The notes beneath the pieces are model-generated. The model was given only the letters and a program-made list of their open reading frames with translations. It was not told the origin of the DNA and searched no databases. A DNA stretch of 64,000 bases from Tamarix chinensis (lineage: Eukaryota > Streptophyta > Magnoliopsida > Caryophyllales > Tamaricaceae): the NCBI GenBank assembly GCA_030549775.1, contig CM060177.1:48324244-48388243 (forward strand). Reading direction: 5' to 3'. Below are positions 32,724 through 45,572 of the stretch, one piece after another; position 1 is the stretch's first letter; the number at the start of each line of letters is the position of its first letter. Position numbers and translations under genes: made by a program.

Positions 32724-34571
32724 TCACTCTGATTTTCTTCCCTTACAAGGCATCAGAGGTTTGCCACATAAGCAGTTGTTGTGTGCGTAAGCCGCGGGTG
32801 GGAATATGTTAAAAGGCCTGCCTTGAGGCACTTCCCCACACAGCCTGTTTGCCCTAAAGTTGGCGTGTCTGAGGTGAAGAATCCTGAGCAAGCTGTCAGG
32901 AATTTTCCCTACCAAGCCATTGATCGACAAATCCAGCCACTGCAGCTTCACCAACTCCCCTAGGCTCGGAGGGATCGTCCCTGAGATCCGATTCCTCGAT
33001 ATATCCAGCCGTTGCAGCTCCTTTAGATTCGAGATCGAAACGGGGATACTGCCCGAGATCATGTTGCTTCCTACGTTGAGCACTTTGAGGTTCGAGCCCT
33101 CCTGCCGGAACTCTGGCAGGGCGCCCGTGATGCTGTTCCTAGACACGTCGAGCGTCTCGAGGAACCTGCTGGTGGCGTTCCCGAGCAACGTAGAAAGGGG
33201 ACCGAAGAGCTGATTGCGACTGAGGTCGAGCGACGAGATCCCTCCCGGTAATGCGAGTTTCGAGACATCAAACCTGAGAAGGTTACCGGACAGCCTGACG
33301 GTCGCCAAGTTAGGCATCCTCGCAAGGAAGCCCGGAAGCGCGGCCGTCAAACGGTTGTTCGAAAGATCCAAAGAGGTGAGTGAGCCGGGTTTCGTAAACA
33401 GAGGCAGGGGTCCGACAAGGTTGCATCCAGCTAAGTGAACGGCCGAAAGGTCTCTGGTCCTAATCCAATCAGGAACCGTCTTCAAGCTGAGGTTATTGTA
33501 GGAGAGGTCTATGGACAGCAAAGAAGGGAGCAGGATTCCTCGTCCTTTCCCCAACGATACGCTCGGTAAGGGGTTCGACAGCTCATTTCTGGACAGATTA
33601 AGGTACCAGAGGTTGGGTAACGCGGCAAGGGACTCCGGAACGGGACCGGCCAACCGATTTTCACTGAGCGAAAGGCTGGTAAGGGATTTCAACCCGTTAA
33701 TCTGATCAGGAATCCTGCCGGTGATCCCGTTGCCGGTGAGGGACAGGTCTGAAAGGGCAGGGAGGGTGCAGAGTGAGACGGGGATGGAACCGGAGAAGTG
33801 GTTAAACGAAAGATCAAGGAACGTAAGATTTCGAAAGTGACCAATGAAATCAGGAATAAACCCGGACAAGCTGTTACGGCTGAGGCCGAGGAACTGAAGG
33901 TTATTCATGCTTTTAAAACTAGGCGGGATGGAGCCGGCGAGATGATTCCCACCTAAATTCAACTGAACCAACCCGTTCAGGTTACCCAGAGTCGACGGGA
34001 TCGTACCCTCCAGCCGATTCCCATCCAAAACAAGCGCCTGAAGCAAATGCAAACCGCCCAGGCCGGCCGGTATGCTGCCGACGAGCGCATTGCCTTCGAG
34101 GACCAGCTGGGACAGCCGGCGTAAATTCGAGAGGCTCTCCGGGATCGGTCCCGTGATGTACTTCATGCCGGTTACGACAAGAGCTTCTAAGAAGGTGAGA
34201 TCGCCAAGGGCAGGAGAGAGCGTGCCTTTCATGTAGATATCACGATGGATATCGTCGAGGCCGGGGCCGAGAGGAGAAGGAGAAGAAGAAGAAGGGGATT
34301 GTAAGGTCAAGGAGGTAACCCTGCCAGTGGTAGGATTGCATTGTACGCCTTCCCAATCACCTCCGCAGCAATCGGCACCGGTCCATGAGGATAGGATACC
34401 GGTCGTGTCTTCGATGATCTTGGACTTGAAGCTTAGGAGGGCGTTTCTGTCGGAAGGAGGACATGATGGAGGGGCTGAGGAGGAGGAGGAGGATTGAGCA
34501 TGGATTCGGGATATTGGATGAAGGAATGAAACGAGGACATAAAGAAAGAAAACCCATCTCGAGCTCTGCAT
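32724..34571 (-). CDS. Secreted leucine-rich-repeat protein, receptor-like without kinase
   Basis: A single uninterrupted 615-residue frame, no intron. Residues 1-25 are a signal peptide (hydrophobic core FFLYVLVSFL, cleavage after HA). Residues 37-79 form the plant LRR N-cap with C37, C68, C69 and C78 (ALLSFK, then DCCGGDWEGVQC). About 20 plant-type LRR units follow (LxxLxLxxNxLxGxIP). The C-cap has the motif RANRLCGEVPQGRPF and Cys600, Cys602 and Cys609. No transmembrane segment or kinase domain is present, so the product should be in the wall or extracellular space, binding a protein or glycan ligand by LRR analogy. The whole architecture and several blocks match, from memory, the Arabidopsis LRR family protein At5g23400; FLOR1/PGIP-like proteins are shorter relatives. 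The start ATG has A at -3. GC content is visibly higher than its surroundings. It is the only clearly intact host gene here; its precise role is unknown. Confidence 0.93.
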   Translation of the reverse strand: MQSSRWVFFLYVLVSFLHPISRIHAQSSSSSSAPPSCPPSDRNALLSFKSKIIEDTTGILSSWTGADCCGGDWEGVQCNPTTGRVTSLTLQSPSSSSPSPLGPGLDDIHRDIYMKGTLSPALGDLTFLEALVVTGMKYITGPIPESLSNLRRLSQLVLEGNALVGSIPAGLGGLHLLQALVLDGNRLEGTIPSTLGNLNGLVQLNLGGNHLAGSIPPSFKSMNNLQFLGLSRNSLSGFIPDFIGHFRNLTFLDLSFNHFSGSIPVSLCTLPALSDLSLTGNGITGRIPDQINGLKSLTSLSLSENRLAGPVPESLAALPNLWYLNLSRNELSNPLPSVSLGKGRGILLPSLLSIDLSYNNLSLKTVPDWIRTRDLSAVHLAGCNLVGPLPLFTKPGSLTSLDLSNNRLTAALPGFLARMPNLATVRLSGNLLRFDVSKLALPGGISSLDLSRNQLFGPLSTLLGNATSRFLETLDVSRNSITGALPEFRQEGSNLKVLNVGSNMISGSIPVSISNLKELQRLDISRNRISGTIPPSLGELVKLQWLDLSINGLVGKIPDSLLRILHLRHANFRANRLCGEVPQGRPFNIFPPAAYAHNNCLCGKPLMPCKGRKSE

Positions 34572-35100
34572 TATTATTATTTTTGTTTGTTTAGGGAGGA
34601 CAAGCGGTGGTGGAGTCTGATGGAATAATAGTTTGAAATTTGTAGTACCAGTGGAGAAAAGTAGTAGTCAGAAAGATAGTATGAGTGAGAACGAGGCTGG
34701 AAAAGAAAGTAAAGGAAATGAAAGGGAAAGAGAGTATGGGGAAAGGGGAGGAAAAATAATTGATTATTATTGGTATTAGTATTTTTTTTCTCTCTCCTTT
34801 TTTTTTTTTTTCTGGGGTGGGTAGAAAAATAAATTAAGGTTAAGAAGGAGCAGACGACAGACAGAGACGATCAGAGTTCAAGAGAGAATTTTTAGTTCCT
34901 ACCTACGTACATAGGTAGGCTCACGTACTAGGTAGTAGAACACAAGGTAATAAGGTCGTATAATGATTGATGAGGAGGGGAGGAAAAAAACAGAATACAG
35001 GAAGCGGAAGCTTGTTTGGGAAAAGATATGCTGTCGTATTGGGGATCCAAGACTTGACCCTGTATATATATATACACACACACCCACACACACATACAGG
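34572..35100 (-). promoter_or_regulatory. Probable 5' leader and promoter of the LRR gene
   Basis: The coding strand upstream of the ATG is strongly CT-rich from about 34640 to 34760, typical of plant 5' leaders. A TATA-rich stretch lies at 35063-35075, about 490 bp upstream, next to an (AC)n run at 35075-35098. The transcription start is not determined. No other gene lies between, so this is the best promoter candidate by position. Confidence 0.4.
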
Positions 35101-38100
35101 TAATAATATAGGTATAGGAGAGGGGGGGAGGATGGTAGGGAAGATGGCTCCGCTTGTGCAAGGAGAGGAAGAATTAAATCAAAACCCGCAAGGAAAAGGT
35201 GAAGGGTTTTGAAATGGTAAAATTTTCATGGAGCCTTAAAAGCCATTCACATGGATGAGATACAGCGTTATGACCGTTTGATTAAGGAGTTACTATTTCC
35301 AGACGACCTTCGCTCACGAGAATCTCCTAATTTTTCAACATGAACGTTGGGCATCCCGTCCGCCCACCTTAATTTTCAAATTATTCCACCAGCTCCACTC
35401 CCCTCTTTTCCTCTTTACAGATAAATGTATTTTAACCGGTTGTGTGATGTGATTGTCTGTCTCCTCCTCCCTGCTAACCGGTCCACGACACGACAACATC
35501 AGGAGAGAAGAAAGGCAGGGAAACAAAAAAGAAAAAAAGAAAAAAAAAGAGGTCCACTCCACTCCTCTGCCGCCCGCCTTTTCAAAGTTACTATTCGGCT
35601 GCTCTTATCTCCTCATATATTTATGCGATGTGAGCTTCGAGATGGGTCCTGAAATCATGTCGTGTGTGTTGGTTGGTTGCCTTTGCCGTGTTGGGTTGGC
35701 TCCCCCTCTCCCCCTCTTCTCGTGTCCCCGCCACGGTGGGGCATGCTAAATTGCTAATCCGACCGTTTTGATTGAAAACTCGAAATCAATCCTCCCTTAA
35801 TATCGTTGTCACCGCCCGGATTACAATAACACAACAGGCCACATGTGGTATGATTAGTGTCTTTAATGTTTATTTCACATCTTAATATTCGATCCGAAAT
35901 ATTAAATAACTAGTCTAATATTTATTTTTTATAAAAAGATTAAATATCTAACTTAATAAATAAAAGTTTAAATAAATTAAATATATATACACTTTAAATA
36001 TTATTTATTTTTATAAAATTTTATTTTATACAATTTTGTATGTGCGTGTATATATATGTGATTTGAATCGAATATTTACTATAAATAAATTATATACGTT
36101 ATTATTCTTCTTTTAATTTAATATTTAATTATTATTCACAGTTTAAAATTACTAATCAAATATAACATAGTTTAATACTCAAATCAAATTATTAAATTAT
36201 ATTTGTCCAAATTAGATTTTTTTTTTATTTTTTGATTGAATAAATTTTTATCTAATATTTTTTTAACAGTGATCTGTTCGAAAGTTTTGAATATCTGACG
36301 AATTATTTATTATTCCATCCGAAACTACGAATATCCTATGTTTTTTTTTCTTTCAAATTTTTGATATTTTAAATATTCGAAATTTTTTATTGAATATCCG
36401 ATCTATAATCATCCCTAGAAATGATGCAATACCCTCTTATTCTATACTTTATCGGATTCAAAATAAATAAATAAATAAATATTCTAGAATTGTTGAACAT
36501 GAATTTAAAAATATATATATAAATTATAACCCTAACCAATATTAGTTTTCATAATTAGTGATTAATTTATTATGTAGCCTTCACTTTACCGACAACAATA
36601 CGTGCAATGGTCAATTAGCAAAATAAAGTAAAATTTTACTTCAAAATTATAGAACCCCATCACTTACATTGTTAAAAGAAATAAGCTTATAAAACGTCCT
36701 TTATTTTTATTCGGAGGGAGGGAGTACCATGGTCCCATATTTTTTGCGTACAAATTATCGATTAAATTACTAACATTAAAAAAAAAAAACTTATTATTTC
36801 CAGCTACCAAACATAAAGCTAACAAAAACGCTAAATCTAACATCCATATGTTTGCACCCTATTTATTTACATCTATCCCATTGATTCCGCACGTAAGACC
36901 TACCCACGCACGGGCCTTTACACTCGTTATCGCTCCCCCGCTCTAAGATTAAGGAACATGCCACATGATGCGGGGTTCTTCGTTTTGATTTTTAGCCTCT
37001 CCACTAAATCGATGAAATTGACCCGACGACGTTCGTTTCTTTTGATTTGCATCATGCTTTGCTTTCCCTCAAATCAAATTACCTTCATATTTTCTCACAA
37101 TAAAATTGGGCTCGGTTCGTAGAAAAAAAAAAATCAAAAATACCATGCAAGTATCGATCTTATTGTCAGCCGATTCCCATGATGCCGAAGGACGAGCATA
37201 AATTGAGATACAATTTGAAATTGCCATCCCGTGGACGCCTGAGGGTTATCTCGTCGAGAGCGAGAGCAACGCTTCGGCGACTAATAATAAGCGGTCCATA
37301 AAGCGACGACTGCGGACTTAACTCTATTTACCTTTCGGACAAAATAATCGAGCGTTGGCGTGCCGGGCTACGATAACATACATGATTAATATTATTAATT
37401 TCGCACACACGCTGTAAGAGTGCTCATGGACTGACTTTTCCACAGGCCTCAACTATAATATGAATATGACAGTCAGCCATTTAAAGAGGAAGACTCCATC
37501 ATTTCGTTACTAATGACTCCAGGGCTTTCACAGGTTATAGGTTTGAATTCCCTACCTTATAGATATTTCGAATGAAACCCGCTATTAGTCTTTCATGTCG
37601 TAGGAATACATTCTGTACGTCTTGACCTTTTTCCATCCTACCAAATAATATAGATATACTAGCTCAGTAATGATACGGGTATTCTTCAAACGAAATTATT
37701 AAGCCTCCAAAAAATGTTGTAGGAGACAAAATTAGTTGAAAAGGTGACCCGAGGCGACCCCCGATCATGCAGCTAGCTGTTCCCGGGCCGACCTTTGGCT
37801 GTTAGCCTTAATAGCCTTATGTTCGGGTCATCCGATCTTTACTTTTTGAAGTCAGTATATACACACGCTTTCATTTTACTCTATCCAGCCCTCCCTCCAC
37901 AAACACCCCAGTTATTAAGTTTACACAATAATTACCATAACTGCGGCTGTAGTGGCAAACGAGTCATATGAATTTGATTTGGATTGGGTCAATTTGGATC
38001 AGAATAAAATCAGATTATTATATTACTGAATTGATTTTGGGTGTCTTTCGGGTTCAGGTCTAATTCTAGTAATTGTAATTCGTAGCAGGTCTGTATTGGG

Positions 38101-38300
38101 TTTAGTCATTTCGGATCAGAAGAATATCGAGTTGGGTTTGGATCTAACCCATCTTATTTCTTTAAGTTTAGGTTTGATTCGGGTGTATAGACTCCGGATT
38201 GATTCGGGTTTGGGTCAGGTAGATTTGGATCTATAAACTCAATTTTACACTCTAGATCATATCGGATTTGGATCTAGTTAATTCAATTTAGAATTTATAT
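35101..38300. other. Gene-free spacer upstream of the LRR gene
   Basis: The first 650 bp are moderately GC-rich with (GGAGAAAGGA)-like purine runs; after 35800 it is AT-rich. A segment with repeated ccgaatat/aatatccga phrases (36270-36410) and one with repeated tttgggt/gggtttgg phrases (37970-38280) resemble degraded retroelement DNA. No coding sequence is supported on either strand. Confidence 0.45.
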
Positions 38301-38431
38301 TGACAATGATTGTTATCAATTTAATATAATTAATAAATTAAATTTTGTGATTTATTAATATTCTTATGATTATCATAGTAATTTTTATCATAATATATGT
38401 AATGATATAACAAATTATTATCATAAAATAT

Positions 38432-38464
<33 letters not shown>

Positions 38465-38738
38465 TATTATCATTATTAGTATTATTCTTATAATTATTGT
38501 TCTAAATATAATTATAAATATTATTATATAATAATGAATGTTATAATAATTATAATTATCATGTTAATTATAATAATTATTGTTATTATTCTTCTTATTG
38601 TTGTTGTTGTTGTTGCTATCATCTTTTGAAAAATAATAATCATTATTATTAGTAGAAATACAAATATAAATGTTAATATTGTTATTATAATTATTATATT
38701 TACGATTATAATTTTTATACTTATAATGATTAATACCC

Positions 38739-38795
<57 letters not shown>

Positions 38796-38820
38796 TGTTG
38801 GAATAAAGGTCTACATACAT
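38301..38820. repeat. Degenerate ATT/AAT domain with pure (TAA)n tracts
   Basis: About 500 bp almost wholly of ATT/AAT trinucleotides, including pure tracts at about 38432-38463 and 38740-38795, and a short gttgttgttgtt island near 38597. Long open frames here are artefacts of the repeat. Confidence 0.9.
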
Positions 38821-39990
38821 GTCTATTTATTTAATTATACAAGTAATTATTTGCATGTGATTACAAGAGAATTCTCACACTTTACAAATTATAAAAATGA
38901 TAAATAAAGAGAGAATTATATTCTAGCTACAGAAAAATATAAATAAAATAAGTAGTTATCAAAAAAAATTATGTTATTAATGGAATTTAATAATGCATAG
39001 AGCTTTGACCATTTAAAATTATATTTAGTAACCAATTAGCTTCGGATAAATAAAATTTAGAAATTATCATTTACTAAGCCTATTTTACCCTATTCCTACT
39101 GTATATAGCTATTAAAAATAGCCTACTAAATCTCCATAATTAACATAGTAGCCACATATCCCAAGAAATAAAATATGAAAGCCATCCCTACTGTACTTGG
39201 ATCAGGGAAGATGGTTTATTGTGTAAGAACTATAATAGCATAAAATATTCATAGGTATTTAATTGATACTTTAAAGTATATCTACTTATATCATACTATC
39301 CTTTTTTATTATTTTAATATGGAATTAATATATAAGAGTGTATGAGGTTATTTCGTATTAGGGAACTAGGTTTATAGTTAGTCAGACACCTTTCATAGAT
39401 ACAATTAATAATGGCTTTATAATGTTTGCATAAAAAAAGATGTGGAAAATGATATGGTGTTGTGTACAGCACCTCTGCCTTTTGTATTTCCTAAGCAGTG
39501 TTTACATCTTTAATTCATAATCTTAAGTTAACAAGTTATAATTTCTACTCATCCAACTATGACATACATAATTAGTTACAGTAGCAGATAGTAGAAGTCA
39601 ATATATAAAGACAAATATATAAATTTATATATATATAAAAAGATTAACAATTACACTAATGATGTTGCATAGTAGGAGACAATCATGAAGATAAAGTATC
39701 GGCCTTTGGATTTGTTTTTGAGAATTTCAATTTGATTGATTTAGGTAATAAAAGCCTCCAACGATGCTTTTGTATCTATTTTATTTTTCGAACAATAATT
39801 ACGACTAAGTCGTAGATGTTTATTTTTTTTTCATCGAGTTTTAATTTATAAGTTTTATTTAGAAGTAAATGATCACTTAGCACCTTATTTATTAAAGTAA
39901 TTCCATGCCCCTTAATTATTCTAGAATTAAGGGCTTATATATAAATATTAGGTGATAGACTCAAAAATTATTAAATTTAAGAATTTTGAT
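38821..39990. other. AT-rich spacer
   Basis: No gene, repeat boundary or conserved motif supported. Confidence 0.5.
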
Positions 39991-41638
39991 AAGTTGAGCC
40001 TAAGATAATTATAATACATTTATTTAATATATTTCACCTAGCATTAATAATATATCATTAATAACTTTAGGATTAATTTACTAGTAAGCCTTTAGTGATT
40101 GGATCGCATTTCAGGTAATCCACTTTCTTTTCTAGTTACTCATAGGTAAATTACTAACTATATTTTGATATTTGTTATACTATTTTTGTGATATATGATG
40201 TAAGGTACTTTAAATTTTTTATATAAGATAACCCTTATTTTACAAATCTTTGTATTTTGTCAACCTGATTCATAATTTTATCTAACAATATGAGTTTTAT
40301 AAATATAAGTTATTCATATGTATTTTTATAAATTTTTTTTGCTAATTTATTCAGAACTTATGTAGGGTGCATGTGTAATTTTATATAATATTGTGATCCT
40401 ATGAAATTTATGGTATATGTAGTCATGAGATATTATTATAAATATATGATATTTGTTTTCTTAATTGGCATTGAATTATAGTGATGGTTGATTGGATTTT
40501 GACCCAATTAGTCAAATTTTTTTATTGAAATTGTTTAAATTAGGAAGTGGTATTGTGGAAATTATTATTTAATAAAAAATTTATTTATAAAAGTATTATT
40601 TATGGGATGTGTTAATTATGGAAAATGTTATTTATGGAAGTTGCTATATTTGGAAAGTACCAAATATGGAAGTTACCCATATTTAGAAAGATGGATAATT
40701 AAGGAATGTGTATGGTTATGTGTTTTGTATGTGTTATATAGTCACTTTCAATAAGATACTAAAATTTAAAGTGAAAAATGAGAGTGGGATAAAGTCTTCT
40801 ATAGTTGACCTCCTAGAATTGAAGATCAGCAAAAGCCTTTCCCTTGAATTATAATAATGTGTGGTCACTTAGTTTATTTACCTGTCCAAGAGCTAATAAT
40901 GACTACTATATTAGGATATTTGGATATCTTAGAGAGTATGCACACTTAAGGACTAGATAACCAATGTTAGATTTTATCCTTTGGTGCTAGGACCATTAGG
41001 ATTACCAGGAGGTGGATCTCCTATGGTTGGTTTTAATTGTTATTAGATGTCTTCAGATTTATTTTCCAAGTGACCCTTCTAGTTGGATTTTGCTCAATGA
41101 ATAAATAAAATAAGATTGTGTGTTTATGTGGTTACTAATTTAAGAGGCTTTTATAAATGGTGAACTAATATTTGCCTTATCATCTAACTCATATACGGTT
41201 GTGTTTGATATATTATAGTGATTCTATAAATTATGATATTTTCCTTCTAAGTAATGGATTACTTAGTTCTTTTCCTGACTAACTTGTTGTTTTGAACAGG
41301 GTTGCAATGATCTATGATGTATGCGGGATGAGTTGAGAGAGTAATTTGGCTTCCAGAGTTCATCTTTTGATGATGTTTCGATTTCAATAGATTCTAAATA
41401 TAGTAGAGTTAGTTAATTTACTAATATGTCGTTAACTACTTTCGGTGTTGATATTTGACTTTATTATGGTGTCCTATTTTATGTGAAATTTTATTTTGGT
41501 TTTAATTTTAAGCTTTAGCCTTAACATCTAATATAAACGAAACAATAGTGGTTACTTGTACTAGATGTGGCAGTAATACCCTTATTTATATTTAGCTTCG
41601 CATTGTTTCATAAGTATTGTATATTTTGAAGATAGGAG
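39991..41638 (-). mobile_element. LTR-like sequence, opposite orientation to the one at 10.5 kb
   Basis: The minus strand begins TATAACACTCC at 41638 and within 130 bp has phrases (tattactgccacatctagta, ccactattgttt) resembling those following tgtaacacccc at 10520 (ctactgccatctcacttagta). It is noncoding for about 1.6 kb, consistent with a solo LTR. The left boundary is a guess. It directly abuts a (TAA)n microsatellite on its right. Confidence 0.35.
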
Positions 41639-41640
41639 TG

Positions 41641-41641
41641 T

Positions 41642-41690
<49 letters not shown>
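41641..41690. repeat. (TAA)n microsatellite
   Basis: About 16 units of ataat/taa, pure. Confidence 0.95.
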
Positions 41691-41950
41691 GAATTTTTTA
41701 TGATCTAATCTGATTAATGCTAATATGATATTATAATAAAGTAAGAAGAATATAGTCTTACTAGTTTTATTTTATTTGTTGTTATATGAGTTGCAAATTT
41801 TTGTTTACATAAAATTTTATTAATAAGATAGTTTATTGGTTTTTATGTATCAATTTGTATAAGATAAAATATTATCTTGGTGGAAGAAATTTAACTTTAG
41901 TTTGAAGTAAGTTTGAAATTATATCCGAATATGAGGTGGATTTGAGTCGG

Positions 41951-42320
41951 ATCATTTTGTGTTGGGTAAGTTAGGGTCGGGTTATAATTAAATTTCTATC
42001 TAGGTATAGGCCGGGTTCAAGTTAGGTTATCTTATTTTGATTTGAGTCATTTTAGATATAGATTATTATTGGATCATTTTGCGTTGGGTAAGTTAGGATC
42101 GGGTTATAATTAAATTTCTATCTAGGTATAGGTCGGGTTCAAGTTGGGTTAGATTATTTTAATTTGAGTCATTTTAGATATAGATTATTATTGGATTATT
42201 TTGTATTGGGTAAGTTAGGATCGGGTTATAATTAAATTTCTATCTAGATATAGGTCAGATTCAGATTGATTTAGATTTTTAGATTTATATTGAATTTAAT
42301 ATTTTAAATTTAGACTAAAT
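41951..42320. repeat. 122-bp tandem repeat, about three units
   Basis: Units start at 41951, 42073 and 42195 (atcatttt, then gttgggtaagttagg, then gggttataattaaatttct). The period is exactly 122 bp at both steps and the units are about nine-tenths identical by eye. No coding frame. The third unit decays after about 42270. Confidence 0.88.
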
Positions 42321-43019
42321 TTTAGGTTTAATTATTTAGGTTAGATCGATCGAATTGGATAAGTTTTATCAGGTCTAGCCGTAGCTGGATCGATAATTGA
42401 CGGAACTCACGTATCCTGCCTACAAATTAGTCTTCATAACATACCGACAATGGTGGAATAAGATAAAAATAAAAGTGATGGAATCCAACTTACTAGATTA
42501 TACCATGCAGGACAAAGAACTTTAGAGTGCTCTGGAAAACGGACGCCATGACACGAACCGGACAAAGTTAAACGTACCGATTTGTTAATGGTTAGGTGCA
42601 AGCGGAGGCCCCATCACGGACCTTTTTAACGATATTAGTAACTCATTTGACAGGATCGTATATATTATTGTATAATCATCAAAATCTTTATTCCTGATTC
42701 GATGGATTTGTTTATATTTATATATAAGAATTGGATTAGATTTAAGGATAAGATGCGTGAATTAGGTGAATGTGAGTCTACATGATGAAGCAACTTTTTT
42801 TATGGCGTTCAAAAAGAGTGGGCCAGTTTTAACGGTCCCTTGGATTTGCATCAATACATTTAGGCCATGGGCTTCTCTGGTTGAACCGGTAGCGAGTGAC
42901 GTCCTATCACACCCTCTGTAGCTAAGAACTGTTTTGTCATTTCTTGTGAGAAGCAATGCATACATGCATCTATGCCCGTAAACGAATCAAGCTGAGCTAA
43001 ACCGAATACTCCTGAGTTT
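42321..43019. other. Spacer
   Basis: Mixed composition. A short minus-strand open frame at 42762-42965 has no recognisable domain and is likely chance. Confidence 0.4.
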
Positions 43020-43280
43020 GAGCTCGACTTATTTAACTAAATGAGCCTAAAAGTAAGGCTTAGGTTCGGCTCATTTAACTAAATGAGCGTGTCGAGCCGA
43101 ACTTTTAACGAGTCGTGTCAACCCGAGCTCACAAGTTAAAGCCAAAAAAATAAACCAAGCCTTACTTTTTCAAGTTCAGACTCTGCTCGTTTAATAAACG
43201 AGCCCAAAAGTATGGCTCGAGTTTGGCTCATTTAACTAAACGAATAAGTCAAACCAAGCTTTTAACGAGCAGAGTCAAGC
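43020..43280. repeat. Two-unit imperfect repeat with tttaactaaatgagc motif
   Basis: A segment at about 43030-43118 recurs at about 43189-43276: ggctcatttaactaaa, then a gagc/gaac run, then cttttaacgag. The gagccgaac-type phrasing is common in degraded plant transposable elements. The exact family is not known. Confidence 0.65.
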
Positions 43281-45298
43281 TAAATACAGAACTAGATCAA
43301 CTTATTTACAGTCCTACTGATACATCGGATCCTGTTCAAGTGAAAAATAAAGTAGTAGTAGTACTACTACTACTGCTAATAATAATAATATACTACATAT
43401 AATCTCTTATTTTAATATCTATCAATCAACTTTATTTTGATGACAACAAAAAATATTTAAGCAATTAATTTGTTTAAGTGTGCATTCCTATTTCCGCTTA
43501 AAATGTTTCCGATCACGATCACACAAACAATTATGCACTAAGAATATGAGAGACCAACCATAGTTAAGCACTCAGTAGAGGAAGAGTTCAATATGGTCTA
43601 CAAAGACTAAACAAATCAATGGAGGAAGAGTTCAAGATTATCTACACACTTTCATATCAAGACCAAAAAAGGTTTTAAGACTATAAGACTTCAAGCCTAT
43701 GGTGATATCTCTAAGGCTTTGAATTTTCCTTGTGATGTGGCACTGCATAGATCATGTTAATTTTGGGAGAGCAGACTATGTTGTTTTGCAGGTTGTCAAT
43801 TATATTTGCTCCTTGCTTGTTGCTTGATAGTGATGAGTGGTTGTTGGGTACGATAGTAGAGTATTATCCAATTTTTTTTTTTGTTCTATTTTAGAGTTTT
43901 CCTCCTAAATCTCTTTTAAGTGCGTATTATTTAATCTCCTCGCATTCGCTATTTGTAATATTGCATCATTAAGTCAAATATTTTCTACACTTGATTTTGG
44001 TGTGAGTTACTTTTAGTTTTGCATCCAAATGGATAGGGTATAAGAGGTTTCTTTATGTTAGATGTCACATAACATACCTACATTTTGTGTTTTCAATTCA
44101 GCAAATATTCATAAAATAAATTTTTTTTAGCAGTGAAAGTTGAGGTAGTTACACTATGTCCCATAACCATCTGAAGATTCAAGTGTCTAACGATAACCAC
44201 TCAAAGAATCAACAGGAGTTTTACATGCTAATACCAAACATACACCGTGTTTATAAATTATATTAAAGAGTTTTTCGTGTGAATTGTTTGCGGAACTCAT
44301 AACTCTCACCACGCTTATAGAGGTTGCTCGAGGGAGAGAGAGAACATGTTTAATTTTGTTATTTCCACAAAAATCAAAATGTAAATGAGGGGTCAGGTGA
44401 CTATAACATATATTAGAGAGCACTTGGAACCCTTCCCTTAGCATGCTAATTGAGCCAAAAGGAGAATAAGGCCAAGAATTTTTGTCTCAGCCAAATTAGA
44501 AATCAACAACCACTTAAAACATAGTATTAAGGCTAGAGGTGGAAATATTAGGTTGGTCCCACCTCAAGACCAATAATAAATGGACAAGTGGCTTAGACCC
44601 AACATATCGCCTACTCTTTTATTGAAGCACTTCATTGTATCATGGACCATCTCGACCCATTTGACCCTATCAATATTTTCTGGCTAAACGAAAATAGAAA
44701 TAATATTTATGTGTCTAGGCTACACATTATACAAATCCGGTATATTCTAGTATTTAAATTCTAATCTATACCAAAATATGATTTGGAATACAATGCTAGA
44801 AAACTGCAATGTGATCAACATCTTTGGCTTAGTCTTGTATATTTACATTGACCTGCAACAAAACACAAATAATAATTAAAAGATGATAGTACCCTTGGTG
44901 TTGCATCACATAGAATATAAGGGCTCTTTAATTGTAAAAGTAAGTGTCCCTATCTTAAAATCACTCGTAAGATGGCTAAATGAAGAAACAACCTAGGGTT
45001 TTTATAAGATTTTTGTCACACTCTAGTCTAGCAATCACTGTCATAAATTACCTAATCCACCATGGAAAACATAAGGATATAAAGTAGGGATTCAATTATT
45101 ACACATATAGTAGATTAGATATGGATCTAAGGTGATACCCTCATTTCCTTGTCCGCACACAACATGATCTACTAAATTACATCTTTCATTTTTATTTTAT
45201 ATTTTTGCGGAAACAATTACATCTGTGAAATAACACTTTGCTTGATGCAATCATGGGAGAAACTCTTAATTCCCTCCTTTGTTTATGCTCAAAATAAT
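43281..45298. other. Gene-free spacer
   Basis: No coding sequence is supported. One minus-strand frame at 44187-44444 lacks any domain signature. A run of six tagtag/tactac repeats sits near 43352-43372. Confidence 0.4.
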
Positions 45299-45547
45299 AG
45301 CAAAATTCATTGCATTCAAAAGACGTAGCCTAGTTGCTCCTTTCATTAGACTTGTATTCATAGTCTTTCTCAATTGTTTGCAATGTGATACATTTTTCTT
45401 AATATTGGCCTCATGGTAGTATGTCTTTGGAAATTTCGCTTGAGTTTCTGAATCTTATGCAGATTGTTTAGCCATTTTTGCGAAGATTGGTTGTTTGTCT
45501 TTTTATTTCTACTACTTCCTACAATTGCAAATCTCTATGATTGTTTA
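45299..45547. repeat. Left arm of large inverted repeat
   Basis: The 249-bp stretch aligns with the reverse complement of about 47025-47271: agcaaaattc, ttgctcctttcattagacttgtattca, ggcctcatg, cttgagtttctgaatctta, aagattgg. I estimate about 70-75 percent identity. Similarity continues more weakly on both sides of the foldback at 45573-45704. Confidence 0.8.
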
Positions 45548-45572
45548 CACAAAGATAACCAAGTGTTTTCCC

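Noticed and set aside
32781..33705. Plus-strand frames opposite the LRR gene
   Set aside because: Shadows of the GC-rich LRR coding sequence on the other strand.
37535..37565. ggtttgaattccc, resembling a tRNA T-loop
   Set aside because: No acceptor stem, D-arm or anticodon arm can be drawn around it.
38524..38820. Minus-strand open frame of 98 codons rich in Leu and Ile
   Set aside because: It is translated (TAA)n/ATT repeat; composition is entirely explained by the microsatellite.
42762..42965. 67-codon minus-strand frame in balanced-composition DNA
   Set aside because: No recognised motif, no splice context and no second supporting feature.
44187..44444. 85-codon minus-strand frame
   Set aside because: No domain; surrounding sequence shows no gene signals.
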